From: an uncultured Lachnospiraceae bacterium
Lineage (GTDB): Bacteria > Bacillota > Clostridia > Lachnospirales > Lachnospiraceae
DNA: 64,000 nucleotides
Reading direction: 5' to 3'
NCBI GenBank assembly: GCA_910579685.1
Contig: CAJTVN010000020.1
Location: 25,046 to 89,045 of the forward strand
Program-made: the position numbers and the translations under genes
The notes under the pieces: generated by a model
The model's database searches: none
Told to the model about the DNA's origin: nothing
What the model saw: the letters and a program-made list of their open reading frames with translations, nothing else
In this document: piece after piece, positions 1-8,615 of the stretch
Numbering within the stretch: the stretch's first letter is position 1
Layout of the letters: each line of letters opens with the position of its first letter

Positions 1-2
1 AG

Positions 3-1577
3 GGCATCAACAGTCTTGGGTATCTGCTCTATGACGAAAGCGGAACCCAGATCCTTCGTGTGGGACTTGAGGGAGAGGAATTCCCGCAGATCGGCAAGCT
101 GTTTTCCGATAAGGAGAAGGAGGAAGGCAGTATGGAGCTGGAGGGAAAGAAGCTTCTTAGCTGGGCGAGATCGGAGAATACGGGCTGGACTCTGGTAAAG
201 GTGACTTCTCTCGTGGGCACCAGGGCACAGATCAAGGATCTTGAACGGAAGGTGCTTCTGATCGCCCTGGGACTTTCGGTGGTTTTGGGAGGACTTGGCT
301 ATTGTTTCATGCAGCTGAATTACAGGCCTCTTTATGACATTCTCCAGCAGCTGAAAGCCAAGGGACAGATGAACAGGAAAAGGACATACAGGATCGGACA
401 TTATAATGAGATTGAGAAGGCGATTCATCTGCTTTGGAATGATAACGTCCGACTGAAAGGCGACATGGAGAGTCTCATTCCCATGCTCCGAAGAAATTGT
501 ATTCTGGAGTTGCTGACCAAGACAGGAAAAGAGGCGCATCTGATAAAGCAGGAGCTGGAAAAGCTGGGGGTAAGGGTGAATCTTGCCTTTTATCAGGTGG
601 TCCTTATATCCGGTCCCGCAGACGGTGAAATCAGCGGGGAGATACGGAAAGAGGATTTTGAGCTTCGCACAGATCTGGTTGATATCATAAGGATCCCGAG
701 AACGGATATCTCCCTTCTTCTTTTTGGAGGTGGCAGGGAGGAAATAGAGGCGGATCTGAAAGAGTTGCCCTTACGCTCCGGTGTCTTTGAGAAGGCAGGC
801 ATTGGGATAGGAAGAGCGGTGGAGGATATCGCTGACATAGCGAGCTCCTATTCTTTTGCCTATACGGCTCTGGATTATGCCGTGATACAGGGAGAGAGGG
901 GAAAGGGCTGCTGGTATGATGAACTGCCGGAGGCTCTGTTTAAAACGCACAGCTATCCTTTTCATGTGATTCAGGGACTGGCTTCCACCATGCTGCGCAA
1001 TGACAGGGAGGGGGTACGGAAGCTGACAGAGCAGATCATTTATATGATCCGTATGAAGGAGCTGCCCTCTTACTATATCCGGTCTCTCTTTTATAATGCG
1101 GCGGGCATATATATTGATAAAAGAAGAAGGAGCGGGCGGGAGGATGAAAAGGATGTTCCGTATATTTCCACACAGCTTTCTTCCTGGGAAATGGCGGATC
1201 TGCTCAAAGCGCTTCTGGAGGAGTATCTGAAAGATCTGAGCGAACTGGAGGATCTTCATTCCGTGCCGCTGGCCAGGGCTCTTTCATTTATCAATGAAAA
1301 TTATCAGTCCAGCGGACTCTCGCTTGCGGACGTGGCCGAGCACTGCGGCATGACTGCGAGCTATTTGAGCTATCTGTTCAAGGAAAAAAGCGGAAGTAAT
1401 TTTAAGGAATATATTGACGGTCTGCGTCTGGAGAGGGCCAAGCATCTGCTGAACGAGACGGATATGAAGGTAGAAGAGATCGCAAGGGCGGTAGGGTATG
1501 AGAACAGCTATAGCTTTACCCGGTTTTTCAAGAATAATATGGGTTTGACGCCAAAAGAATTCAGAGCCCTGAAATAA
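3..1577 (+). CDS. Membrane-bound AraC-family transcriptional regulator (5' partial)
   Basis: The reading frame is open from the first bases of the window, so the true start lies upstream; the GTG at 60 is an internal valine. The visible protein has the end of an extracellular sensor domain, a membrane segment at about 239-300 (LLIALGLSVVLGGL), a cytoplasmic linker of about 330 residues, and a C-terminal AraC/XylS DNA-binding domain with two helix-turn-helix units (DVAEHCGMTASYLSYLF and EIARAVGYENSYSFTRFF). Proteins of this layout usually control adjacent sugar uptake or glycoside hydrolase genes in Clostridia. Its target would be upstream and cannot be seen. The family call is firm, the ligand unknown. 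Confidence 0.88.
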   Translation, partial: GINSLGYLLYDESGTQILRVGLEGEEFPQIGKLFSDKEKEEGSMELEGKKLLSWARSENTGWTLVKVTSLVGTRAQIKDLERKVLLIALGLSVVLGGLGYCFMQLNYRPLYDILQQLKAKGQMNRKRTYRIGHYNEIEKAIHLLWNDNVRLKGDMESLIPMLRRNCILELLTKTGKEAHLIKQELEKLGVRVNLAFYQVVLISGPADGEISGEIRKEDFELRTDLVDIIRIPRTDISLLLFGGGREEIEADLKELPLRSGVFEKAGIGIGRAVEDIADIASSYSFAYTALDYAVIQGERGKGCWYDELPEALFKTHSYPFHVIQGLASTMLRNDREGVRKLTEQIIYMIRMKELPSYYIRSLFYNAAGIYIDKRRRSGREDEKDVPYISTQLSSWEMADLLKALLEEYLKDLSELEDLHSVPLARALSFINENYQSSGLSLADVAEHCGMTASYLSYLFKEKSGSNFKEYIDGLRLERAKHLLNETDMKVEEIARAVGYENSYSFTRFFKNNMGLTPKEFRALK

Positions 1578-1673
1578 AGGCGGCATATTAATATTTCTTT
1601 ATTTTTTACGTCTCAAAGTGCAATTCCGCCCTGACAATGTTATAATGGAAAAAATCCGGGGCGGAGGTAATAC

Positions 1674-2417
1674 ATGTATCTGATTTTAATCTTACTTGGT
1701 ATCGTCAGTCTTATTTATTTTTTCACCATTGCCTTTTTTGTGGGGCACGGGACAAATTTCTATTTTATCTGGCTGTTTTTGGGAGCGGGGCTGATCGCTT
1801 TTTCCCTGATGCTGAAAAAGGGATTTTTTACGGAGCATGTTCCTGCGCTCGCAAGGCGGCTGTTCCTTCTTCTGGTCTGTCTGGGAGGAGGCGTGTTTGT
1901 ACTTGTGGAGGGATGCATCCTTAGCGGCTTTACCCAGAAGGGCGACCCGGGTCTCGACTATCTGGTAGTGCTGGGAGCGCAGATGAAGCGCTCCGGCCCT
2001 TCTAAGGCGCTGCAGTACCGTCTGGATGCGGCGATCCGGTATCTGGAGGAAAATCCTGACACGAGGGTGATCGTATCGGGAGGCCAGGGACCGGACGAGC
2101 ATATCTCGGAAGCCCAGGGAATGTATGATTATCTGGTGGAAAAGGGGATTGATAAGAACAGGATCCTGAAAGAGGATAAGTCTGTAAATACCTTTCAGAA
2201 TCTTACCTTCTCCGCACAGTATCTTGACAGACGGAACGATGCGGTGGGCGTTGTCACCAATAATTTCCACGTGTTCCGGGCGGTCAGGACCGCTAAAAAG
2301 GCAGGCTATGGACAGGTATGCGGAATAGCCGCAAGGGGCGAGCCCTTTTTGCAGTGGAATAATATGATGAGAGAATTTTTCGGTGTCGTGAAGAATTATC
2401 TTTTTGGGAATATGTGA
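1674..2417 (+). CDS. YdcF/SanA-like DUF218 membrane protein
   Basis: A 247-residue protein with three or four hydrophobic segments in the first 85 residues, followed by a DUF218 domain. The domain shows the family pattern: a strand ending VVLGAQ, a GGQGPDEHISEA loop and an NNFHVFRA motif near the end. E. coli SanA, ElyC and YdcF belong to this family and are linked to envelope integrity, though their reaction is unsettled. The ATG follows a good GGAGG at 1663-1668 and a TATAAT hexamer at 1640-1645. It stands alone, between the AraC gene and the sirtuin. Function in this organism is not known. Confidence 0.85.
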   Translation: MYLILILLGIVSLIYFFTIAFFVGHGTNFYFIWLFLGAGLIAFSLMLKKGFFTEHVPALARRLFLLLVCLGGGVFVLVEGCILSGFTQKGDPGLDYLVVLGAQMKRSGPSKALQYRLDAAIRYLEENPDTRVIVSGGQGPDEHISEAQGMYDYLVEKGIDKNRILKEDKSVNTFQNLTFSAQYLDRRNDAVGVVTNNFHVFRAVRTAKKAGYGQVCGIAARGEPFLQWNNMMREFFGVVKNYLFGNM

Positions 2418-2506
2418 TTTTATAGTAGTTCCACAAGCGTATCAAGAATGGATGGGAAAAATTATCAAAAGAAAATTATATTGAGAAAGGAAAGGCGGGG
2501 AGTATC

Positions 2507-3223
2507 ATGGATCAGATCGCAAAATTAAAGGAAATTGTGGACGGCAGCAGCAACATTGTGTTTTTCGGAGGGGCCGGGGTTTCAACGGAAAGCGGGATTC
2601 CGGATTTCCGCAGCGTGGACGGGCTGTACAATCAGAAGTATGACTATCCTCCGGAGACTATTTTGAGCCATACCTTCTACAGGAGCAGACCGGAGGAATT
2701 TTTCCGGTTCTATCAGGATAAGATGCTCTGTCTTACGGCAAGGCCGAACGCCGCACACCGGACGCTTGCCAGGTGGGAGCAGGAGGGAAAGCTGAAGGCC
2801 GTCATCACCCAGAATATCGACGGCCTTCATCAGATGGCGGGGAGCAGGGAGGTTCTGGAGCTTCACGGAAGCGTGCTGCGCAATTACTGCGAAAAATGCG
2901 GTGCATTCTATGATGCGGAATTTATGCTCCATGCCAAGGGGGTGCCAGGGTGCGAAAAGTGCGGCGGCAGGGTAAAACCCGACGTGGTGCTGTACGAGGA
3001 GGGGCTTGACCAGAATATCTTAAGCCGCGCAGTGCGTTACATCAGCGAGGCTGACGTGCTTATCATTGGGGGAACTTCCCTTGTGGTATATCCGGCGGCG
3101 GGCCTGATCGATTATTACAGGGGAAATAAGCTGGTATTGGTCAACAAGACGCCCACGGCAAGGGATGCGGCGGCGGATCTGGTGGTGCAGGGCAGCATCG
3201 GTGAAATTTTTGCACAGCTGTGA
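2507..3223 (+). CDS. cobB: NAD-dependent protein deacylase, Sir2 family
   Basis: A 238-residue class-U-like sirtuin that removes acyl groups from protein lysines using NAD. The Rossmann motif GAGVSTESGIPDFRS lies near residue 22, the TQNIDGLH motif near 103, the catalytic histidine in ELHGS near 125, and four zinc cysteines in two CEKC pairs. The NAD-binding GGTSLVVYPA follows near residue 193. All diagnostic residues are present and the length is normal. The ATG is preceded by GGCGGGGAG. It lies 74 bp upstream of the nitrilase gene in the same direction and may be cotranscribed with it. Confidence 0.93.
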   Translation: MDQIAKLKEIVDGSSNIVFFGGAGVSTESGIPDFRSVDGLYNQKYDYPPETILSHTFYRSRPEEFFRFYQDKMLCLTARPNAAHRTLARWEQEGKLKAVITQNIDGLHQMAGSREVLELHGSVLRNYCEKCGAFYDAEFMLHAKGVPGCEKCGGRVKPDVVLYEEGLDQNILSRAVRYISEADVLIIGGTSLVVYPAAGLIDYYRGNKLVLVNKTPTARDAAADLVVQGSIGEIFAQL

Positions 3224-3297
3224 GGGAAGGCGGCGTTTAAAGGATACCTGCGGTATGCGGCGGTATTGCTGCGTCAGCAAGAGAGAGAGGGAGGCCT

Positions 3298-4149
3298 ATG
3301 AAAAAATTGAAAGCAGCGCTTGTTCAGTATGATGCGAAGATGCAGGATAAGGAACAGAATACGACAACGGCCGTAAAGCTTATCCGGGAAGCGAGTCAAA
3401 ATGGCGCAGATTTAGTATTATTTCCGGAGTGTTTTCTTACTTCGTATACGGCGCCGGATATTTGCGAGAAGTTACTGCCGGTTCAGGAGATTGAAAACTG
3501 TCCTGAATTCATAAAATGGTGTGAAGACGCCCTGACCGAGGAAGAAGAATATTTTGTAAGGATAGCAAATCTTGCGGCGGAACTAAACATAGGCGTTATC
3601 ATAACCGGTTTCTCAAAAGGAAAGCGGTATCCGCAAAATACGGCATGGGTGATCGACAGGGACGGAAAAGTGATTTTAAAGTATTCCAAAGTTCACACCT
3701 GTGATTTTGATTGGGAAAGATACCTCGAATCCGGGGACGCTTTTCCTGTCTGCCGGTTTGACGGAATAACAATGGGATGTATGATCTGCTATGACAGGGA
3801 ATATCCGGAGAGCGCCAGAGAATTAATGTTAAGCGGCGCAGAGCTTATCATGCATCCCAATTGCTGCGGCGGGATGCCGCCCAGATTAAAGGAGCTGTCC
3901 GTGCGGGCAATGGAAAATATGGTCGGCATTGCGATGGCAAATCCGCCGGCACGGGGAATGGGAAAATCCTGTGCGTTCAGTCCCGTGGTATGGACAAAAG
4001 AAGGGATGGACAACACCATTTTTGTCGGAGATGAGCTGGAAGAAACCATTTACTATGTTACGTTTGATATGGATGAAATCAGAGCATACAGGGAAAGAGA
4101 GGATTTGGGGAAGTACAGAAAGCCAAAGGCATACAAGAAGCTGGTATAA
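3298..4149 (+). CDS. Carbon-nitrogen hydrolase (nitrilase superfamily)
   Basis: A 283-residue cytoplasmic amidohydrolase with the nitrilase catalytic triad visible: Glu44 in LFPECF, Lys131 in the YSKVH segment, and Cys164 in GCMICYDREYPE. The family hydrolyses C-N bonds in amides such as N-carbamoyl compounds, omega-amides or formamide-type substrates. The DREYPE context after the cysteine is typical of aliphatic amidase or omega-amidase branches, but the substrate cannot be read from the sequence. A strong GAGGGAGG precedes the ATG. DUF951 follows within 17 bp, so the two are probably cotranscribed. Confidence 0.88.
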   Translation: MKKLKAALVQYDAKMQDKEQNTTTAVKLIREASQNGADLVLFPECFLTSYTAPDICEKLLPVQEIENCPEFIKWCEDALTEEEEYFVRIANLAAELNIGVIITGFSKGKRYPQNTAWVIDRDGKVILKYSKVHTCDFDWERYLESGDAFPVCRFDGITMGCMICYDREYPESARELMLSGAELIMHPNCCGGMPPRLKELSVRAMENMVGIAMANPPARGMGKSCAFSPVVWTKEGMDNTIFVGDELEETIYYVTFDMDEIRAYREREDLGKYRKPKAYKKLV

Positions 4150-4166
4150 GAGAGAAGGTGCGTTCT

Positions 4167-4355
4167 ATGGATATTAAGGTTGGAGACGTGCTGCGTCTCA
4201 AGAAGGAGCATCCCTGTGGAAGCCGTGAATGGCAGGTGCTGCGCATCGGTGCGGATTTCCGTCTGAAATGTACGGGGTGCGGCCATCAGATTATGATACC
4301 CAGAAGACAGGCGGAGAAAAATATCAGGGAAATTTTGCCGGGATCGAAGGAATGA
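4167..4355 (+). CDS. DUF951 family small protein
   Basis: A 62-residue protein starting MDIKVGDVLRLKKEHPCG and containing a CTGCG pair typical of DUF951. The start at 4167 is preferred over an upstream GTG at 4158, because AGAGAAGG (4151-4158) sits at the right distance and the family begins here. In Firmicutes DUF951 is often found near the ribosomal protein S6 operon, as here where rpsF begins 190 bp downstream. The conserved cysteines (one in HPCG, two in CTGC) may bind zinc. No function is established. Confidence 0.85.
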   Translation: MDIKVGDVLRLKKEHPCGSREWQVLRIGADFRLKCTGCGHQIMIPRRQAEKNIREILPGSKE

Positions 4356-4436
4356 GATTCATAAATCATATCACATTAAACGGGGAATGAACACTGATAA
4401 ACTGGAAAAGTTTATGGAAGTTTTATGGATAAACCC

Positions 4437-4465
4437 TTGCGGATTTGAGCCTTTTATGTTATCAT
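4437..4465 (+). promoter_or_regulatory. Promoter of the rpsF-ssb-rpsR operon
   Basis: TTGCGG at 4437-4442, a 17-bp spacer and TATCAT at 4460-4465 form a good vegetative promoter, giving an approximately 75-nt leader before rpsF. Confidence 0.6.
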
Positions 4466-4500
4466 ATTAATCCGTGATATGTTTAAATATGTAATTCCTT

Positions 4501-4518
4501 GCTCCTGCACACAGGGGC
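4501..4518 (+). promoter_or_regulatory. Leader hairpin upstream of rpsF
   Basis: GCTCCTG (4501-4507) pairs with CAGGGGC (4512-4518) around a CACA loop, just upstream of the ribosome binding site AAAGGAGG. Many bacteria have an S6:S18-binding RNA leader that autoregulates rpsF-rpsR. This hairpin lies in the right place, but I could not confirm the conserved CCG-bearing internal loop, so assignment to that family is tentative. Confidence 0.3.
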
Positions 4519-4544
4519 CAGAGACCAAAAGGAGGTAACGAAGC

Positions 4545-4835
4545 ATGAACAAATACGAATTAGCCGTTGTTGTTAGTGCTAAAATCGAAGATGACGAAAG
4601 AGCGGCAGTGGTTGACAAGTGCAAAGCGCTGATCGAAAGATTCGGCGGTACGATCACCAATGTTGACGACTGGGGTAAGAAGAGGCTGGCTTATGAAGTT
4701 CAGAAGATGCGAGAAGCTTTCTACTACTTCATTCAGTTTGACGCTGAACCGACAGCCCCCATCGAAATCGAAAACCGCGTCCGCATCATGGACAATGTTG
4801 TCAGATTTTTAGTCGTAAAACAGGACGAGGCATAG
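4545..4835 (+). CDS. rpsF: 30S ribosomal protein S6
   Basis: A 96-residue small-subunit protein that pairs with S18 on the 16S rRNA platform. It starts MNKYELAVVVSAK and has the central DDWGKKRLAYEVQKMREAFYY region and the closing NRVRIMDNVVRFLVVK strand characteristic of bacterial S6. The ATG follows a strong AAAGGAGGT. It is the first gene of the rpsF-ssb-rpsR operon, with 38 bp to ssb. Confidence 0.97.
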   Translation: MNKYELAVVVSAKIEDDERAAVVDKCKALIERFGGTITNVDDWGKKRLAYEVQKMREAFYYFIQFDAEPTAPIEIENRVRIMDNVVRFLVVKQDEA

Positions 4836-4873
4836 AGAACAGATGCACATGGCGCATCTGAAGAGAGGGAAAT

Positions 4874-5323
4874 ATGAATAAAGTAATACTTATGGGGCGT
4901 TTGACAAGGGATCCCGAAGTGAGATATTCGCAGGGTGACAATGCGATGGCAATTGCAAGATACACGCTTGCCGTTGACAGGAGATTCAGCCGTAACAACG
5001 GCGATGACCAGCAGAGTGCGGATTTCATTGGTTGCGTGGCCTTTGGCAGAGCCGGTGAATTTGCTGAGAAATATTTCAGGAAGGGCACCAAGATCGCAGT
5101 GACAGGACGCATCCAGACAGGGAGCTACACCAACAGAGACGGTGTGAAGGTCTATACCACGGACGTGGTGGTTGAGGAACAGGAATTTGCCGAGAGCAAG
5201 AACAGTTCCGGCAATGACGGGGGTTTTGCCGGAAATGCGAACAGGGCGCCCGAGCCCATGGGTGCCGGCGACGGTTTCATGAATATTCCGGATGGAATTG
5301 ATGAGGAGCTGCCGTTTAATTAG
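4874..5323 (+). CDS. ssb: Single-stranded DNA-binding protein
   Basis: A 149-residue SSB with an N-terminal OB fold (MNKVILMGRLTRDPEVR through the TGRIQTGSY strand, about residues 1-105), a flexible Gly/Asn-rich linker, and the acidic C-terminal tail DEELPFN that recruits replication and repair partners. It coats single-stranded DNA during replication and works with DnaB, which is encoded 3.3 kb downstream. Position between rpsF and rpsR is the classical Firmicutes arrangement. Confidence 0.97.
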   Translation: MNKVILMGRLTRDPEVRYSQGDNAMAIARYTLAVDRRFSRNNGDDQQSADFIGCVAFGRAGEFAEKYFRKGTKIAVTGRIQTGSYTNRDGVKVYTTDVVVEEQEFAESKNSSGNDGGFAGNANRAPEPMGAGDGFMNIPDGIDEELPFN

Positions 5324-5360
5324 CAGTTAGTATCAAAGAATAAGACAGGAGGCAATTTTT

Positions 5361-5624
5361 ATGGCATATAATAAAACAGAGAAGTCTGATTCTCCCATGA
5401 GAAGAAAAGGCGGAATCCGCAGAAGGAAAAAGGTCTGCGTGTTCTGCGGCAAAGACAATGTAATTGATTACAAAGATGTGGCTAAATTAAAAAGATATGT
5501 GTCTGAGAGAGGAAAGATCCTTCCCAGAAGAATTACCGGAAACTGTGCGAAGCATCAGAGAGCGCTGACAGTGGCAATTAAGAGAGCCCGCCATATCGCT
5601 TTGATGCCTTATGTTCAGGATTAA
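5361..5624 (+). CDS. rpsR: 30S ribosomal protein S18
   Basis: An 87-residue protein with the S18 core (VIDYKDVAKLKRYVSERGKI, then RRITGNCAKHQRALTVAIKRARH). An N-terminal CVFCG pair and the cysteine in GNC make this a cysteine-containing S18 that probably binds zinc. It ends ALMPYVQD as expected. A good AGGAGG precedes the ATG, and two terminator-like hairpins follow within 150 bp, closing the rpsF operon. Confidence 0.97.
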   Translation: MAYNKTEKSDSPMRRKGGIRRRKKVCVFCGKDNVIDYKDVAKLKRYVSERGKILPRRITGNCAKHQRALTVAIKRARHIALMPYVQD

Positions 5625-5674
5625 TCTTCAGAAACCTGAAGGCACTGCGCAGGACTAACAGAAGGAATGACAAA

Positions 5675-5711
5675 AAACGGTTGCCATATGCATGTGCTGT
5701 GGCAGCCGTTT
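5675..5711 (+). terminator. Hairpin after rpsR
   Basis: AAACGG-T-TGCCA at 5675-5686 pairs over 12 bp, with one G-T, to 5700-5711 around a 13-nt loop. The T-run is short, so it may be a weak terminator or an RNA-processing or stability stem. Confidence 0.45.
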
Positions 5712-5740
5712 CTGTTAACACAGGGATGTTTCGTATGGAG

Positions 5741-5778
5741 CGGCCTGTAGATCTGTGAGATCGCAGGCCGGTCTTTTT
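5741..5778 (+). terminator. Intrinsic terminator of the rpsF operon
   Basis: CGGCCTG (5741-5747) and GATCT (5750-5754) pair with AGATC (5758-5762) and CAGGCCG (5764-5770). The TCTTTTT run at 5772-5778 completes a strong terminator. Confidence 0.75.
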
Positions 5779-5825
5779 GCGGAAAAGAGGCGATAAAGAA
5801 GATATGTTCGAGCTTAGAGCGGAGA

Positions 5826-5912
5826 ATGGCAGGGAGCGATGAGGAGCTCGTAGATGATATCACTGCCTTTCTGGCTTTCATGGACGGTTTTGCGGAGAAT
5901 AAAGGACGTTGA
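5826..5912 (+). pseudogene. Possible C-terminal remnant of a lost gene
   Basis: A 28-codon open stretch (MAGSDEELVDDITAFLAFMD and onwards, ending ENKGR) sits in the otherwise non-coding 385 bp between rpsR and gdpP. It has good acidic/hydrophobic amphipathic character but no ribosome binding site. The frame is open upstream to the terminator region. It could be the tail of a decayed gene or chance coding. I do not assign a family. Confidence 0.15.
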
Positions 5913-6048
5913 GGATATTGTCGAAAAGCCGGGGAATGAGTCGCAAACAGACAAAATAATTGTATGGAAACTTTATACAAAAAATGTTATACTTTAAAAG
6001 TATAGTTGTATGAAATTATACGTAACTTATGACAGAGGGTATCAGAGA

Positions 6049-8103
6049 ATGGCGTCTAAGAAAAAGAATATGAAATTAAAAGGAAGACTGAAGAGTTACA
6101 CGCAGACTTCTCTTTATCTCGGTTTTCTGCTGGTGGCAGTAAACCTGCTTGTTTACATATTGAATATTTCATCCGGACTCGTTGTGACCTGCTTTACGCT
6201 GTTTTACTTTGCGGTCACGGTTTCCATGCTTCTGTACAATAAGCCGATTATCATGAATGAGCTGGTGAGCTTTGCAACACAGTACGGGCAGATTCAAAAG
6301 GTGCTTTTGCGTGAACTGGAGATTCCCTATGCGATGCTGGACGAAGAAGGGCGCGTGATCTGGACGAATGCGTATTTTGAGCATGTGGTTCATCAGGACA
6401 AGGGTTACCGCAGATCCATTACCGGGCTGTTTCCCTCGATAACAAAGGAAAAGCTCCCGGATGATATGGAGGAGGTGGATCTCAATCTTTCCTACGAGGA
6501 CAGAAATTATCTGGTCCGGATGAAAAAGATATCCATGAAGGAAATGGCTCAGAACAGCGATATTATTGACGGGGACGGATATGAAGGCTGTCTGATCGCC
6601 TTTTACCTTTTTGACGAGACAGCGCTTACCATAGCCCTCCAGGAGGTGGACGACCAGAGTCTTGCGGTGGGACTGGTTTATCTGGATAATTACGAGGAAG
6701 CCTTAGAGAGCGTGGAGGAGGTAAGGCGCTCCCTTCTCACAGCCCTGATTGAGAGAAAGGTAAACAAATATATTGCGGCCTATGACGGGATCTGCAAAAA
6801 GATCGAGAAAGACAAATATATGGTTATTCTCCGCAAAAAGGCGGTTTCCCTTCTGAAGGAAAACAAGTTTGACCTGCTCAGCGATGTGAAGACGATTAAT
6901 ATTGGAAATGAGATGGCGGTGACGATCAGCATTGGGATCGGTCTTGACGGCCTCTCCTATGCGCAGAATTATGAATTCGCGAGAAATGCCATTGATCTGG
7001 CCCTTGGAAGGGGTGGAGACCAGGCGGTAGTCAAGACGCCGGACAATACCATCTATTTTGGCGGGAAGAGCCAGCAGGTGGAAAAGAACACCAGAGTAAA
7101 GGCGAGAGTAAAGGCCCAGGCGCTTCGGGAGATCATCTCCTCCAAGGATCAGGTGATTATCATGGGGCACCGGATCCCGGATGCGGACAGCTTCGGGGCG
7201 GCGGTGGGCATTTACCGCATTGCGAGAATGCTGGAGCGCAGAGCGCACATTGTGCTCAATGAGGCAGGCACCTCCATAAAATCCATGACGGATCTTTTCA
7301 GGGAAAATGAAAATTATCCGGGGGACATGCTTATTAACAGCCAGCAGGCTATGGAATATGCGGGAAATAATACGGTTCTTGTTGTGGTGGACGTAAATAA
7401 GCCAAGCATCACCGAATGCCCGGAGCTTCTTAGGATCTGCAAATCCATAGTGGTGTTTGACCATCACAGGCAGGGAACGGAAGTGGTGGAGAATGCGACA
7501 CTGTCCTACGTGGAAGCTTACGCTTCCTCCACCTGCGAGATGGTATCCGAGATCCTGCAGTACATCGGAGAGAGTATCCGGATTACATCCGAGGAAGCCG
7601 ACTGCATGTATTCGGGCATCATGATTGACACCAATAATTTTATGAGCAAAACGGGAGTGAGAACCTTTGAGGCGGCGGCCTTCCTTCGGAGAAACGGGGC
7701 GGACGTGACAAGAGTGCGCAAGATGTTCCGGGAGGACGCCGTGGAGTATAAGGCAAAGGCGGATGCGGTCAGTCAGGCGGAGATTTACAGAAATGCCTAT
7801 GCGATTTCGACCTGCACCAGCGACGATATCCAGAGCCCCACGGTGGTGGGTGCACAGGCGGCAAATGAGCTTTTGAACATCAGAGGCGTAAAGGCCAGCT
7901 TTATTCTTACGGAATATCAAAATCAGATCTATGTCAGCGCCCGCTCCATTGACGAGGTCAATGTACAGATCATCATGGAGAAGATGGGAGGCGGAGGCCA
8001 TTTGAATATTGCGGGCTGCCAGCTGAACGGCGTTTCCATTTCCGAGGGAATTGGGATACTGAAAGCCACGCTTGACAAAATGATAGAGGACGGCGACCTG
8101 TAA
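6049..8103 (+). CDS. gdpP: Cyclic-di-AMP phosphodiesterase GdpP
   Basis: A 684-residue membrane enzyme that hydrolyses c-di-AMP to pApA. Two membrane helices (about residues 25-70) are followed by a PAS-like domain, a degenerate GGDEF domain (about 150-300) and a DHH/DHHA1 phosphodiesterase. The DHH part shows GHRIPDADSFGAA, VVDVNKP, the FDHHRQG signature, and the closing MGGGGH. The start at 6049 (MASKKKN) is preferred to an in-frame ATG at 6010, because AGAGGG precedes the former and nothing precedes the latter. An inverted repeat TTGTAT-N9-ATACAA at 5960-5980 and a TATACT hexamer at 5988-5993 lie upstream. It is followed by rplI and dnaB as in most Firmicutes. Confidence 0.96.
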   Translation: MASKKKNMKLKGRLKSYTQTSLYLGFLLVAVNLLVYILNISSGLVVTCFTLFYFAVTVSMLLYNKPIIMNELVSFATQYGQIQKVLLRELEIPYAMLDEEGRVIWTNAYFEHVVHQDKGYRRSITGLFPSITKEKLPDDMEEVDLNLSYEDRNYLVRMKKISMKEMAQNSDIIDGDGYEGCLIAFYLFDETALTIALQEVDDQSLAVGLVYLDNYEEALESVEEVRRSLLTALIERKVNKYIAAYDGICKKIEKDKYMVILRKKAVSLLKENKFDLLSDVKTINIGNEMAVTISIGIGLDGLSYAQNYEFARNAIDLALGRGGDQAVVKTPDNTIYFGGKSQQVEKNTRVKARVKAQALREIISSKDQVIIMGHRIPDADSFGAAVGIYRIARMLERRAHIVLNEAGTSIKSMTDLFRENENYPGDMLINSQQAMEYAGNNTVLVVVDVNKPSITECPELLRICKSIVVFDHHRQGTEVVENATLSYVEAYASSTCEMVSEILQYIGESIRITSEEADCMYSGIMIDTNNFMSKTGVRTFEAAAFLRRNGADVTRVRKMFREDAVEYKAKADAVSQAEIYRNAYAISTCTSDDIQSPTVVGAQAANELLNIRGVKASFILTEYQNQIYVSARSIDEVNVQIIMEKMGGGGHLNIAGCQLNGVSISEGIGILKATLDKMIEDGDL

Positions 8104-8137
8104 AGGGCAGGTCAACTAAAGGAGTGGAGGTAAACAA

Positions 8138-8584
8138 ATGAAGGTCATATTATTGCAGGATGTAAAGAGCCTTGGAAAAAAAGACGAAGTGGTGGAGATC
8201 AGCGACGGATATGCGAGAAATTTCGTGCTACCCAAGAAGCTTGGAGTGGAAGCGAACAATCAGAATATGAATGATTTGAAGCTTAAGAAGGCGAATAAGG
8301 AGAAAGTGGAAAAGGAACGGTTCGAGGAAGCAAAGGCTTTTGCGCAGGAGATGGAGAAGGACGAGGTCGTCGTTTCCATCCGGGCAGGAGAAGGAGGAAA
8401 AACCTTTGGGGCCATCTCTTCCAAGGAAATCGCATCAGCCTACAAGCAGCAGTGCGGCAAGGAGATTGACAGGAAAAAGATTCAGCTTACGGAGGGGATC
8501 AAAAGCGTCGGCGTGTTCGAGGTCAACATAAAGCTTCATCCCCAGGTAGTCGGCAAGCTGAGGGTTAAGGTTACGGAATTATAA
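8138..8584 (+). CDS. rplI: 50S ribosomal protein L9
   Basis: A 148-residue L9. The N-terminal rRNA-binding domain has the family signature (MKVILLQDVKSLGKKDEVVEI, then GYARNFVLPKKLG), followed by a long lysine/glutamate helix at about 45-75 and a C-terminal domain with the GKTFGAISSKEIA motif. A GGAGTGGAGG precedes the ATG. It lies 34 bp after gdpP and 31 bp before dnaB, so the three are probably one transcript. Confidence 0.97.
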   Translation: MKVILLQDVKSLGKKDEVVEISDGYARNFVLPKKLGVEANNQNMNDLKLKKANKEKVEKERFEEAKAFAQEMEKDEVVVSIRAGEGGKTFGAISSKEIASAYKQQCGKEIDRKKIQLTEGIKSVGVFEVNIKLHPQVVGKLRVKVTEL

Positions 8585-8615
8585 AATCGAAAACAGATCA
8601 AGAGGAACATAGCTT

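Noticed and set aside
6703..8115. 470-codon open frame on the minus strand
   Set aside because: It is antisense to gdpP, whose motifs are complete; the minus-strand protein has no recognisable domain and no ribosome binding site.
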